Shown: positions 1 to 11,026 of the stretch, one piece after another | Layout: each line of letters starts with the position of its first letter | Numbering within the stretch: the first letter of the stretch is position 1 | DNA from: Cycas panzhihuaensis | Lineage: Eukaryota; Cycadophyta | NCBI GenBank assembly: GCA_023213395.1 | Contig: CM041465.1 | Location: forward strand, 224,633,741-224,697,740 | Direction: 5' to 3' | Length of the DNA: 64,000 bases | Notes under the pieces: generated by a model | The model's input: the letters and a program-made list of their open reading frames with translations, nothing else | Database searches by the model: none | Told to the model about the DNA's origin: nothing | Program-made: the position numbers and the translations under genes

Positions 1-3
1 TAA

Positions 4-195
4 GTGGTCAAGGACAGTAATGGAGTGAAGTACTGTAAGAAACGTGGACCATATTGTGAGGCACTAAATGAAGAGAATGAAGACGTTACTCTCCATCATA
101 TTGGCGTACTAATGATGCACAACCATAAAGAAAACCCAGTGTGTAAATTTCTTATTGCTGCCCCCGAGTGCTGGTTGAATGATGATCACATTTAA
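4..195 (+). pseudogene. 3' end of an unrecognised Cys/His-rich reading frame
   Basis: The frame is open from the window edge to a TAA at 193-195. It carries a CxxxxxxxC pattern (YCKKRGPYC) and a stretch IGVLMMHNHKENP. The other arm encodes nearly the same residues on the minus strand, with the same C-terminal NDDHI followed by TAA, but has a TAA in place of the Tyr codon of the Cys motif. The shared protein sequence suggests both derive from a real coding exon. A TAA also lies in frame just before the first residues, so this is probably one exon or a decayed tail. No family recognised. Confidence 0.4.
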
Positions 196-253
196 TGCTG
201 ATTATGATGAGTGCTAGTTGAATGATGATCACATTTAATGCTGATTATGATGA
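168..253. repeat. 43-bp tandem duplication
   Basis: Two adjacent 43-bp units (168-210 and 211-253) differ at one base. Arm B of the inverted repeat has only one unit at the matching place, so this is a duplication in arm A or a loss in arm B. It repeats the last codons and stop of the small frame. Confidence 0.93.
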
Positions 254-690
254 ACTTTACAGATGATTAGGCAAGATAACAGTGGACTATGGGCTGTTCA
301 TCTAAAGAAGACGACAATGATTTAACTCACCAACAATCTGAAACACCTTCATGAGAGAATGACATGGCAGATTGATAAAAGAATGAGCTTAATTGTCAAT
401 CAAATCAGATATGAAAGATGGGTAGACAAAGGCCAACATTAATGCATAAGACCAACATAGTGTTGACATTCAGATTGAATAAAGAAACTAGTTTTGAACC
501 TGGAATTGTGTTGGCTGATGAAGGCCTTTGCTTCACAAATCCTGCTCCATTCTTTGGTGTCCTTATCTTTGCAAATCATCATTCACTCCCACCAACTCGG
601 TGTACAATCAAGCAATGAAGCTCTTAAATGTATATGGAAAATGGAGGAGAAATACAGAGGGATAGAAGGAGAAGCCGATATATAGGAGAG

Positions 691-3243
691 TCATTACCCA
701 ATATCCTCCCAAACCAGTCAACCAACTTTGTATTGACAATAAAATGAATTTATACAACATTTTAATGTTTTCTTGGGGTGTGGGGGGTGGGGGTGCTGTT
801 CGTTTAATCCATTGGAAAATGGAGTGAATGAGCCCCTTCAACCAACTCCTAATTAACTTGAGTAAACATTAATAAGCATTTGTTAAACATGACCCCCTCA
901 AAAAGGGGTTTACAAAGGTAAAATGAACAAATAATAAGGGGTAAAAACACCCATAATTACCTAGAAACCTAACTTAGGCTTAGGGACTAAATCCATAAGT
1001 CTAACAACTAACACCTGTATCAACACAATGAAACTTCAACATCCAAAACATTTGGGTAACAGGCCGACTTGCCTACACATGAATAATTAAGATATGGAAG
1101 ATAGGAAATTTGCAGCAGAAATAAGCACTTTTTAGCAAGGCAGCAAGAGACAATTTTGGTAATAACTGCTAGAAATCATCCACAGTTGCTCCAAGTAGCA
1201 TAATGGTGGCTGTATTTCAGTAGAGGTTCTGAAAAACTGGACATAGCAATGAATAACTCCTAAGCTTCAAGAGAACAGATGCAAGGATATCACAATTTGA
1301 GACATGAAATCCTCCAATAGCTGTGTCCTGTTTCAGTTGGACAGATCCCAAATGAGAGGCACAAGTCCAAGGAAGATTTATTCCAGGATGCATTCACATT
1401 GAGTGCCTATAGTGTTCTACAACATTGGTTGTTATTGGTAGATACATTCTCTTTGGAAAGAGAGGTCCAATTCAGGGAATTTCTTTGTTGGATGGCCATT
1501 TGAATGTCAATGGTATGAAAAATATGGAAATTGAGAAATCGTGTGTTCTAATTGGTTCCAAAGTCCTTGATAGGGAGAAAACTTGCTGCAGGTATGCATG
1601 GTGAGCATTCTATGCACTTTTGAAGTTTGATGTATGTTTGGAAAATGAGATGAGAAGTCTAGGTTAGTCCATGTCATAGCCTATGTTCTATGTAGAAGAC
1701 AATGACTGCTACCTATTGTACCAAATTACAAGCATTCCTCTTGATATTGTCACAGAATGTGGTTTTGTTAAACAATTAAAATTGTATTGTTTCAAAATGA
1801 AAAGGCATACAATTCAAGTATGGTAAAATCTGAATGTATTTTCTGTTGAAATTGCTTTGCTGTATCTTTTTATTATACAGGCTCATATCTTCCTATGTCT
1901 TTGCAGTGAATTCTATACAGTGATTCCCCATGATTTTGGGTTCAAGAAAATGCGTACGTATAATAGAGAAAACATCTACCAGAAGATATGTTTCTGTTGA
2001 CTTGACATTACATTAACTAGTCATTGTGTTTGAAACTCTGTTCCCACAAGGAATTGAGAGCTTGTTCTTATTTATGGCAAACCATACAGCTTAATCTTTA
2101 GGATATATAGCTGTGCACAAGAATCAAATTGCTTTATTATGAAATGTTTAGAGAGCTGAGAGCTAGGCACTTTTGTAGTAGGTTACCATTAATGTGTGCC
2201 AATGTGTCTCATTAGAACTGATTCATTTGAATAATGACAGGTGACTTCATCATTGACACCCCACAAAAGTTGAAGCGGAAATTGGAAATGGTAGTGTTAC
2301 AATATGACCTTTTGTTGAGTCATGGATATTATCAATTGTTGTTATATTAAGTGTAAAAAATGTGTGCCTAAACGAAAGGAAGCATGTAAGTTCTTCAAAT
2401 TCAAAACAGGGCCAACGTATGTACTAAGTGAAAAAGACCACACATGGCCGAGTTTCCTCAAGCTGTCATCATACATTATCCTATTGTAGTTCATAGTCCA
2501 TTCTTTGCTAGGTTCCGTTGTCCTATAGTAGTGCATAATCCTGTCCCATCTTTTAACAGGTGCATGCCTTTTCTTGCAGTTCTTCCTCACATTTATCTGG
2601 ACCTGCAAGGGTGAGATCCTGCTAATGTGAAAACACTGAAAAGGGTTCTTTCTTGTTTCCAAAATATGCCATATTATGTCCCTGCTAGACAGAACCTAAG
2701 GTTTTAATGTTTATCCAAACCTGCAAAGCGGAGGTCCTGTTATGATGAAAGCACTGAAAAGAATTCTTCCTTGTTTTCAAAATATGCCATGATGTTTCTT
2801 TGCTAGATGGAACCCAAGTTTTTTCATACTACCTGTTAACTTGTAATCTCTGGTATTCTAATAGTTATTTCCTTTTGTACTCAAAAGGGAAATTTGACAG
2901 AATCGCTGGATTGTAGAAGCCGCCAGTACTTTTTGGTCATGAAGCCTTTTTTCAAGAACATGCTTGATGCCTTTTTGTCCTTATTGTAGCAGGGGCAGAT
3001 GGTTACTCTATTCCAGCTCTTTCAATGCTCAAATTTGTTTGGCCAAAGTGTTATTCCGAAAAATTATCTGATTGAAATTTTGTTGTATGGTTCTTGCCAT
3101 GGATTTCTAAGAAATTAAAAGAAAATTTGTAACAAATCTACCTATGTACATTCGATGGGATATTTGACAAATTGAGGCAATATCTTGAATTGAATACAAT
3201 ATTTTGTGGGTAAGGATGGTAGCGAGTATGAACTATTTGTTTG
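691..3243. other. Unassigned AT-rich sequence
   Basis: I see no gene or retroelement domain here. There is a G-rich tract near 777-796 and a tandem duplication at 2591-2823. An open frame on the minus strand at 2342-2662 resembles no family I know. Confidence 0.6.
2591..2823. repeat. Imperfect tandem duplication of about 115 bp
   Basis: Units 2591-2708 and 2709-2823 share long runs, for example CACTGAAAAG and AAAATATGCCAT, with many substitutions between them. No coding content is apparent. Confidence 0.8.
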
Positions 3244-3566
3244 TGTTGTAGAAGGAGCAGAAATCAAGAAACATTACATTGTACAGTGTAGGATCAATGG
3301 AGACCAGATATAGACAGGTGGAAAAGCCCTTTGGGGAAAGAAAAACAACCTTAAAATTTAGTAAACTTTATTATCATAATGCATAGTACAAAGCGACAAG
3401 TTTTGCATTTGCCCTTATATACATAATGAGAGAGACGATTTACATGTACATTGAATTGGGTAACTGTTCATTCAACTGAATTTTAATAATAACTTTAATA
3501 TAATAATAATAATTCTAACATTAAAACATTACACAAGAGGTTACAAGATAACATTATGTCCTAACA
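3244..3566 (-). repeat. Copia-1 3' LTR
   Basis: The 323-bp repeat starts TGTTGTAG and ends CCTAACA on the + strand, giving the usual TG...CA termini. It pairs with the equally long repeat at 13994-14316. Confidence 0.93.
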
Positions 3567-3576
3567 TCCCCCTTTA
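3567..3576 (-). other. Copia-1 polypurine tract
   Basis: On the minus strand TAAAGGGGGA lies directly before the 3' LTR, the position of the plus-strand primer. Confidence 0.85.
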
Positions 3577-3620
3577 ATGTTATCTTTAATACAATAGTAA
3601 AAAGAAGAATGATGAAGGGT

Positions 3621-4195
3621 TCAACATGTTGATCCCCCTTTGATAAAGACTTCATCAACTTTTAGTAATTGGCGCAACTTGATGAACTTTGCTTCAGTAG
3701 GAGGCTTTGTCATTATATCAGCAATCTGTAAATTTGTAGGACAATGTGAAAGATTAAGAGTATTATCATTAACAAGATTTCTAATAAAATGTTGATAGAG
3801 TTCAATATGTTTTGTTCGAGAATGAGCAATAGGGTTGGTAGCAATAGCAATAGCTTCTTGATTATCTACATGAATTTTAATAGAAGATTTAAAAAAGAAA
3901 CCAAGTTCATTTAATAATGACTTAATCCACAAAGAGCCCTTACTAGCTTCGAGTAAAGCATGATATTCTGCTTCAGTAGTAGATAATACAAGTGATTGTA
4001 TTTTTTAACCAACCCAAGTAACAGGTGAAAAATAAAAAAGAACATATACCCCGCTGTGGATTTACATTCATTAATATCGTCTGCCCAATCAGAATTAGTA
4101 TAACCTATCAACTGAAGGTCAAGGTTAGAATATTTATGGGTGAAGCCAAAGTAAATCGTACCTTGTAGATATCTTAATGTGAAAATGGACAAGTT
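3621..4195 (-). pseudogene. Copia-1 end of reverse transcriptase and RNase H
   Basis: Minus-strand frames at 3621-3932 and 3911-4234 together give the C-terminal part of Copia pol. LRYLQGT and SDWADD...STAGY mark the RT/RNase H boundary. HVDNQEAIAIA, TKHIELYQHFIR and ADIMTKP mark RNase H and the C-terminal end. A frameshift near 3920-3990 splits it. The catalytic RT core is missing: upstream sequence jumps directly to the GAG-pre-integrase region near 4195. Confidence 0.88.
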
Positions 4196-4943
4196 CGAGC
4201 TGAGATTTGGCTCGAAACTTAGTTTTATGGGCAAGAGGGTCTATGTGTTGTTTACCTGAAACACAGACTTCACAAACACCATATACTATTGACAAAGAAG
4301 GAAAACCTTGAACCATGTCATGTTGTGTCAAAAAATGCAGCTTGCCATAGTTTGTATCACCAAAACATGCGTGCCATAAATGACTAATAGGGTCTGATTG
4401 AGCAATGAAAGAAGTGAATGACCTAGTTTTGGTTGTACATATAAGATCTGTTAGACTATAAAGACCTGCCTTATGATCAATAGGCCTAGAAGCAATTGGT
4501 TTGAATTTATTAAAAGGTTGCTTTATAATAAATTTATCTTTCCAGAATTCAACCACTAGGTTCTTCTGGCAAATTTGATAAATAGACAAGAAGTTAGGTA
4601 GTAAACCAAGAACATATAACACATCATTAATAGAGTCATTTTTTAAAGAAACATCACCTGCTCCTTCAATATTAAGCTGGGAGTCACTACCAAATGAAAA
4701 TTTCACTTTAGAATTTGTGTCTGGGTTATAAGTAGAAAGGTACACCTGATGTCCCGTCATATGATGGGAAGCACCATAATCAAGTACGCATGAAGGAGGT
4801 AGGGACGTAGGTGCAGTAAAGGCTAAGGTAGAGGCGGTTAGAGAGTTGTGGGATTCGGATTGTATCCCTTTTGAACCTTTTCGGGCTTCGAAAGCTAACC
4901 TATTTCTACAAACATCTATAGTATGTCCCTTTATAGTAGGCAC
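4196..4943 (-). pseudogene. Copia-1 protease and GAG-pre-integrase segment
   Basis: The minus-strand frame contains the Copia protease motif as CVLDYGASHHMTG; the usual active-site DSGA has Tyr in place of Ser. A GAG-pre-integrase region follows, with SHLWHACFGD and a CxxC pair (CEVC). Upstream, GHTIDVC is a zinc-knuckle remnant. The frame then breaks off at QLELVHFH, where the integrase core should begin, and continues as RNase H-side sequence. So an internal deletion has fused the two ends of pol. Confidence 0.88.
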
Positions 4944-4960
4944 AACTATTTGTTTTGGTT

Positions 4961-5837
4961 GTAATGTGGTCTAGGGACATTTTTTGTTTGATGTGTATGT
5001 TTTGATACTAAGTGTGTGTTTTGATTTTTAAACGTTCTTAGATATTTAGGATTTTGATTGTTGTGGTAATTTGAAGGGGAAACTCTGTATAATTTCTAAG
5101 GTTTAGAATTATAGTTGTGATTATTTTGATTATGATTTTGATTTTTATATTTGTGTTATGGTTTAATGTTAGAGAAAGAAGCTTGAGAAGGGTCTTTTAT
5201 TTCTCCAGTTTGAATAAGCATTGACTAGTATTCAACTAGTTGATTTGTAAGTTGGTCGAAAGAGATAGTGGGATGACCACACTATTGTCTAGCATTTTTA
5301 TACTGATTGAAGGATTTTGAAAGTTTATTGATTGCCAAACGGATAAGTGTATCATCGTCTTTAACATGTGTTGTAGTTATAATTTCATCACCTTTTTTGA
5401 TTGTTTTGACACAATTACCTAGATCTATATTTATTAGTTGAAGATTAGACAGAAACTCCTCGACTTTGAAAAATTTTTTATATTTTAAATCATGCATTTT
5501 TTGTTCTAGCATGGCAACTTGTGTTGTATCAACTTTTTCATACTTTTCCTTTAATTTTTTCCAGACAGTGGCTAATTCATTTGAATCAGTGAATTGCCTA
5601 CGGATGTCAGGAGAGAGAGAGGTTAGGATGGTGCCTAAGGCTCGATCACGGTTTATCAGATAAACCGTGTAAGCATTTGATGTAGTATCGGTAGTTTTTT
5701 TTTAAATCCCTGGTTACGTGTCACCACAACTTTTGTTGTTTTAACTAGTTGGATACTTTAACGTTCCAGTCGACATAATTTGAGTCGGTTAATATTGGAA
5801 TTTTGGTGGATGGGGTTACTCTTGACATAAAAGCCAT
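4961..5837 (-). pseudogene. Copia-1 gag
   Basis: The minus-strand start codon is at 5835-5837. The early residues KIPILTDSNYVDWNVK, then ATVWKKLKEKYE and VEEFLSNLQ, are typical of plant Copia Gag proteins (UBN2-type). Stops lie soon after the start (after KVSN and after KLW), and the C-terminal half is an Asn/Gln/His-rich linker with further stops down to about 4961. The nested Gypsy-1 begins only 10 bp upstream of the start codon, so it separates gag from its leader and promoter. Confidence 0.85.
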
Positions 5838-5847
5838 TGGGAAAAAA

Positions 5848-6386
5848 TGTTGCGTTCCAGGAAAACTCTCTCTTTAGGGGTCTGTCAGCCGACTTAAACC
5901 CTAGAAATGAGCGCGGGAATATTAGCCGACCAGTAAGCCAGTTTTCTGGCCGACTTCATTAATGATTCACTCCCAGTGAACTGTCCTAATTCTGGCTGAC
6001 TTCAAACAGGATAATAATTGACCATTATAAAAAGGGAACAAAGCCCTCATTTCGGATCATCACTTCGGTTGGATCTCTTCTACATTTTCGGCTCTAGGGC
6101 TGCAGTTGGCTCGACCTTTTGGCCTGAGATATTTGGAGGATTCTCGCCTCGAGGGGCAAGCGTTCTGTGAGGATATTTTGTTATACATTTTTGTACTTTC
6201 CAGTATTATTTTGGACAATATATTTACTTTTATTTGTATTATTTCTAGTACTTTATTTCGGTGTTTATGGTGAATTTCCAATATTCATTATTATTTGAGA
6301 TTGAGGAGATCTGTTTGAGCCTATATTAGACCAGTATCTGTGAATCTTTGTGTTATTTCTGAATTAAGTTAAAAGCTTCCACTACA
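5848..6386 (+). repeat. Gypsy-1 5' LTR
   Basis: The 539-bp repeat starts TGTTGCGTTC and ends ACTACA. It is matched by 11027-11565 at the same length. Confidence 0.95.
6026..6033 (+). promoter_or_regulatory. TATA box of the Gypsy-1 5' LTR
   Basis: TATAAAAA lies in a suitable LTR position. The 3' LTR has TATAAATA at the matching site, so the element is kept. Confidence 0.6.
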
Positions 6387-6388
6387 AG

Positions 6389-6400
6389 TGGTATTAGAGC
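6389..6400 (+). other. Gypsy-1 primer-binding site
   Basis: TGGTATTAGAGC begins two bases after the 5' LTR. It differs at one base from the initiator-Met tRNA complement TGGTATCAGAGC. Confidence 0.9.
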
Positions 6401-6603
6401 TTCGTTGAAGCTATCGTGTGGAAAAGTGTCTCTAGAGAATATAGTTGAAATATTTTCGGAGGGGATCAATATAGTCTAATAGCCATCAGGGGGGTGACAT
6501 TTTTTTGTGAGAAGGAAGTGAATTTTCCCCACCCTCCGACTCGTGGATTTTGAGAAGAGCCCAAACGGAGTTACGCTCTAAGAAGGTTATACAACAAAAG
6601 AGG

Positions 6604-7738
6604 ATGTCGACTGCCCAAGGCTAATCCAGTCAGGAACATATCACCTCAGACGAAGTAGGAAAGGAAATCCTAGCTTTGTTAGCAGGCCTCACATACCTCA
6701 TGCACAAAATCAACATAAATTTGGACGGACCACAAGCATAACCAATATGGGCCAAACAAGAAACGGAAATAGAACAAGGAAATACAAGTAATTTCGAAGG
6801 AAGATTTAAAACAGGACGAGAATATCAAAGAAGAACCTGCAAGAGTAACGAAGGGCTGACAATGGCAAAGATCACCTTAGAGAAGTTTGACCCCGATAAA
6901 TCGAGGGATATAAGAGGATGGATCTTATAGATGGAAACCTATTTCTCAGTCTACACGATACTGGAACACAAGCAAGTATCCTTGGCATCATTACATTTGT
7001 ATGGTCAAGCCTTGAAATGGTATTCATGGTGGCTTCAAACAAGTGGGAAACAGGCAGAAAGCTGGTAGAACATGAAGCATGGGCTCATAACCCAATATGA
7101 AGACTCCTGGAGTATAGACTATTTTGCCCAGTTGACAAGATTACAACAAACAAGCTCAGTCCAAGAGTTTAGTGAACAGTTTCAAGTGTTACAATATCTA
7201 ATTCCGACAACTGTGCCACCATAACTCCTTCTAGAAACATACATTAGCGGATTGAAACCTCCAATAAGATATCATCTAAAAGCAATGGAGGTACCAACAT
7301 TAGATTCAACAATCAAAACAACAAAATGCGTGGAAGCAGAATTGCAGGAAACTAGACCTATATTCACACGCAGAATAGAAAACTCGAGGATTTAACCCAA
7401 ATTGGAACAGGTCAGGAACTAAAGCGGATTCTCCGTTAGCAATTAGAAATAATCAAGAGACAACAACAAAGAAAGAACACATGAAGAAAGGAACTTTTTT
7501 CAAATGTGGTGCGAAGTGGAATCGTGAACATCAATGCGCCGACAAGAAGGTATATATGATTAATACCGAAGATACGACAATATCGGAGGAAGAAGAAGCA
7601 CCCGAGAAAATTCATGAAGAAGTTGAAGAAAAGCCAGAGAAAGATGAAGTAGACAAACTATTGGAGCTAGATACAGAAAACGTACACATATCACTCCAAG
7701 CAATTACAGGACAAAGTGTTACGCCACAAACACTTTGA
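6604..7738 (+). pseudogene. Gypsy-1 gag with degenerate zinc knuckle
   Basis: The frame starts ATG-TCG-ACT at 6604 and meets a TAA after six codons. Reading on in the same frame gives gag-like sequence such as MAKITLEKFDPDKSRDIRGW, LHLYGQALKWYSWW and VQEFSEQFQVLQYLIPT, with further stops. Near 7490-7540 the usual C-F-K-C knuckle reads TFFKCGAKWNREHQC, so the first zinc ligand is lost. A Glu-rich linker follows, then an in-frame TGA at 7736-7738 before the protease. Confidence 0.85.
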
Positions 7739-7744
7739 TTCCAA

Positions 7745-8083
7745 GGGATGATAAAAGGGGTGGCTGTCACAATTCTAGTCAATAGTGGTAGTGCACACAA
7801 CTTTATAAATGGGGCAACTGCAAAGAAGCTTGAAATTAAAATAGAACCAATAAATACATTCCAAGTGTCAATTGCAAATCGGAAAACAACACCGTGCGGA
7901 GGATTCTGTAGAAAAATCAATTTACAAATGGGTGAATATTACACAAACACATGCATGTTCGCAATGCAAATCGGTGGCGTGGATGCAGTATTGGGAATCC
8001 AGTGGCTTCAAACTCTGGGTAATATAGTCACTAATTATATGACCAGATTTATGTGCTTTTGCCAAGGAGGACATAAGTATTGA
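7745..8083 (+). pseudogene. Gypsy-1 protease
   Basis: A retropepsin-like domain of about 110 residues. The active-site segment reads ILVNSGSAHNFI where family members have VDSGSTHNFI, so the catalytic Asp is Asn and the enzyme should be inactive. VDAVLGIQWL near the end matches the second conserved protease segment. A TGA at 8081-8083 separates it from the reverse transcriptase. Confidence 0.85.
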
Positions 8084-8950
8084 TTGCACCTAAGAACGCC
8101 ACCAAGCATTAATCGGGTCACATCACACCGAATGGAGAAGATCCTTAGGAAAAACCCATTAGCATACATTATGACATGCTATAAGGTTGAAATCGAGGAT
8201 ACTCCACCAGAGATTCAACAAATTATAGAAGAATACAAGACAATGTTCGATGAACCGAAAGGACTACCGCCTCTTCAAGAAAATCAACATGCAATTGAAC
8301 TTATACCAGCTGCAACACTAATCAACATTCGACCGTATAGACATCCGTATCATTTACGGAAAGAGATCGAGAAAATCACAAGCGAATTTCTATCCCAAGG
8401 GAGCATTACCACTAGCACAAGCCCATTCGCAGGGTTCATATAGAAGGATGGTTCATATAGAATGTGTGTGGACTATCGAGGTCTCAATCAATTAACAGTC
8501 AAGAATAGGTACCCGATCCCCCACATTGACGATCTATGGGACAAAATTCATGGAGCAAAGTACTTTTCAAAAATTGATTTATGCTCAGGATATCATCAAA
8601 TCCGGATAAGAGAAGAAGACATCTACAAGACAACGTTCAGAACACATGAAGGCCTATTCGAATTTAGGGTAATGCCATTTGGATTAACAAACGCGCCGGC
8701 AACATTTCAGAGCACCATGATTCACGCAAGTGCTACACAATTTCATGTTAATTTTCTTTGATGATATTTTAATCTACAGTAAGACATGGGAAGAGCATTT
8801 AGAACATCTGAAAATCGTTTTCGGAATGTTCTCTACTTTTTTCTTTGCCAAAAAGAAGAAATGTTTGTTTACAAAGAAAGAACTAGTTAGGCCATATCAT
8901 AACTAGAGAAGGTATAAGGATTGGCCCAAAGAAAATACAAGCAATTGTCA
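8084..8950 (+). pseudogene. Gypsy-1 reverse transcriptase
   Basis: Conserved segments appear in order: a leader ending in NIRPYRHPYHL, then [49 protein letters not shown], and the active-site [16 protein letters not shown] at about 8755. A TAG at 8441-8443 sits where a few residues before the KDGS segment are missing. A frameshift near 8745 puts the FDD box in another frame, and further breaks follow near 8890. Confidence 0.9.
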
Positions 8951-9600
8951 ATTGGCCAACCCCAATAAATGTTACAGTAGTTCAAGGATTCTTGGGGACA
9001 ACGGGGTTTGTTAGAAAGTTCATAAAGGGTTATGCACACCTAGCAACGCCACTCACAGATTTAACAAAGAAAGGTGCGTTTGCTTGGAACCCAAAAGCAG
9101 AAGAAGCTTTTGGTAATCTTAAGAAGGCCATGATAACAGCTCCAGTCTTAGCAACACCTAATTTTTCAAAACCGTTCGTATTGGAGTGTGATGCATCAGG
9201 ATTCGGAATAGGAGCAGTCTTACTCCAAGATGAAAGACCAATAGCTTATGAGAGTCGGAGGTTAAATAACAGAGAAAAACTCAAACCCATTTATGATAAG
9301 GAGATGCTTGCAATCATGCACATCATCCAGCAATGGCGACAATATCTATTGGGAAATTCCTTTTAGGTGCGCACAGATTATGATAGTCTGAAATACTTCC
9401 TCAGACAGAAGACGTTGTCCGATGAGCAACAAAAATGGGTCAGTAAGTTGTAGAATTTTGACTTCATGATAGCATACAAGAAAGGCAAAGAGAATATTAT
9501 AGCAGACGCATTATTATGAATCCCAGATGAAACGAAAGAAGGTCCTTCATTACAGTTGATATCAATAATTATGCCCTCATGGTTAAAATCCATCAGAACT
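8951..9600 (+). pseudogene. Gypsy-1 connection domain and RNase H
   Basis: [25 protein letters not shown] is the connection region. RNase H follows with [25 protein letters not shown] and, after a TAG at 9364-9366, a frame reading RTDYDSLKYFL and KGKENIIADAL. All four acidic positions of the fold can be traced, but stops at 9364 and about 9451-9519 interrupt it. Confidence 0.87.
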
Positions 9601-9606
9601 TAATAT

Positions 9607-10560
9607 ATGGCAGATCCAAGATACCAAAAACTTCTAGATAACATCAAGGGAAGCAATTCAAATAAATACCAACAAAAGGGCGATCTGATTCTTAGGAACG
9701 ACAAAATCTATATTCCCAAAAATTCCAAATTAAAGGAAATTACACTGCAAGAAGCACATTCGGTCCCAGAAGCAGGCCACACCGATATAGACAAGACATA
9801 TCAGAAGATAAAAGCATCATACTTTTGGAAGGGCTTGAAATCAGATGTTCAAAAATTTGTGACAAAATGTGATACTTGTCAACGAAATAAGGTAGAATGT
9901 ATAAAGACCCCAGGTCTCCTACAACCCCTACCAATTCCCAACCAAAAATGGGAAGAAATGTCAATGGATTTTATTACAGGTCTCCCAAAATCAGAAGGTA
10001 AAGATGCGATCTTTGTCACGATCGATAGATTAACAAAGTATAGTCATTTTCGAGGGCTACAGTCAATAGCGAAGACAAGTGACATTGCAGAGCTATATAT
10101 GAAAGAAATCCATAGACTACACGGGTTTCCTAAAACTATTGTTAGCGATAGGGACCTAAAGTTCACTAGTAAATTTGGGAAGGATTTATTCATAATTGCA
10201 GGTACAAAATTACACATGAGCACATCGTATCATCCCCAAATTGATGGATAGACAGAGATAGTCAACAAATGTCTCGAAGGTTACTTGAGGAATTTTTGCT
10301 CAGATAAACAAAATCAGTGGCACAAGTGGCTACACTTAGCCGAGTGGTGGTATAATACAACATATCACTCTTCCACTAAGATGACACCATTCCAGGCTCT
10401 TTACAGATACCGACCGCTGTCTCTATTGACATGGAATGGATCATCCCAGGTTCAAGCTGTCCAAGAACACCAAAAGCAAATGGAAGACACGATTAGAATT
10501 CTTAAGGACAATTTGGCAATGGCAAGGAACAGAATGAAGCAACAAGCGGATGCGCAGTGA
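9607..10560 (+). pseudogene. Gypsy-1 integrase
   Basis: The N-terminal zinc-binding region is visible (GHTDIDKTY...KCDTCQRNK). The core has [10 protein letters not shown] and ATIDRLTKYSHF-like sequence (here FVTIDRLTKYSHF), VSDRDLKFTS, and HPQIDG-stop-TEIVNK. The three acidic core residues are present, but the Gln before Thr-Glu has become a TAG at 10249-10251. The downstream half (KWLHLAEWWYNTTYHSS, MTPFQALY) is open to a TGA at 10558-10560. Confidence 0.9.
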
Positions 10561-10995
10561 TTGGAAAGGAGCTTCTAGAAAGACGATTGGGTTTTTCTTT
10601 GGTTGCAATCATACAAACAAACGTCATTGAGCAAAACGAAGACACAAAAGCTCACTCCTCTATATTTTGGACCATATCAAATACTTGACAGAATCAGAGA
10701 AGTAGCCTACAAACTTAAGTTACCGACAACAAGCAAGATCCGTAATACTTTTCATGTTTCATGCCTAAAGAAAAAGATTGGCGACAAAATAATACCACAA
10801 ACATCTTTGCCAGAACTCAATGAAGAAGGACAGATTATACTAGAACTAGAAGGGATACTCCAAATTCGCACCAGGCAACTTCAAACAAGACAAGTCAAAG
10901 AGTACCTCATAAAATGGCGGACATTGGATATAGAAGACGCGCCATGGGAGTCAGATGAATGGATACAACAATTTTTGAAGCTACCAATGCTTTGA
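10561..10995 (+). pseudogene. Gypsy-1 integrase tail and chromodomain
   Basis: PLYFGPYQILDRI and IRNTFHVSCLKK form the integrase tail. VKEYLIKWRTLDIEDAPWES is a chromodomain core that in chromoviruses targets integration to chromatin marks. The frame ends in LPML-stop 31 bp before the 3' LTR. Gypsy-2 and Gypsy-4 end pol the same way (PML-stop), placing them in one lineage. I cannot tell Tekay, Reina and Galadriel apart from this alone. Confidence 0.88.
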
Positions 10996-11013
10996 GGGCA
11001 AAGCATTGTTTTC

Positions 11014-11026
11014 AGGAGGGGGGACT
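11014..11026 (+). other. Gypsy-1 polypurine tract
   Basis: AGGAGGGGGGACT runs directly into the 3' LTR. Confidence 0.88.

Larger units (their letters stand above)
1..690 (+). repeat. Inverted-repeat arm A (pair of 15391-16042)
   Basis: Read on the + strand, this stretch matches the reverse complement of 15391-16042 over almost its whole length, with scattered substitutions and small indels. Position 1 pairs with about 16042 and the match fades near 690/15391. It may extend left of the window. The arms enclose Copia-1. The arm includes a conserved small reading frame (4-195) and non-coding sequence. I do not recognise the family; it could be two copies of a transposon end or a duplicated gene tail. 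Confidence 0.85.

Noticed and set aside
2342-2662. 106-residue open frame on the minus strand
   Set aside because: It overlaps a tandem duplication, has no recognisable domain and has no supporting repeat or conservation in the window.
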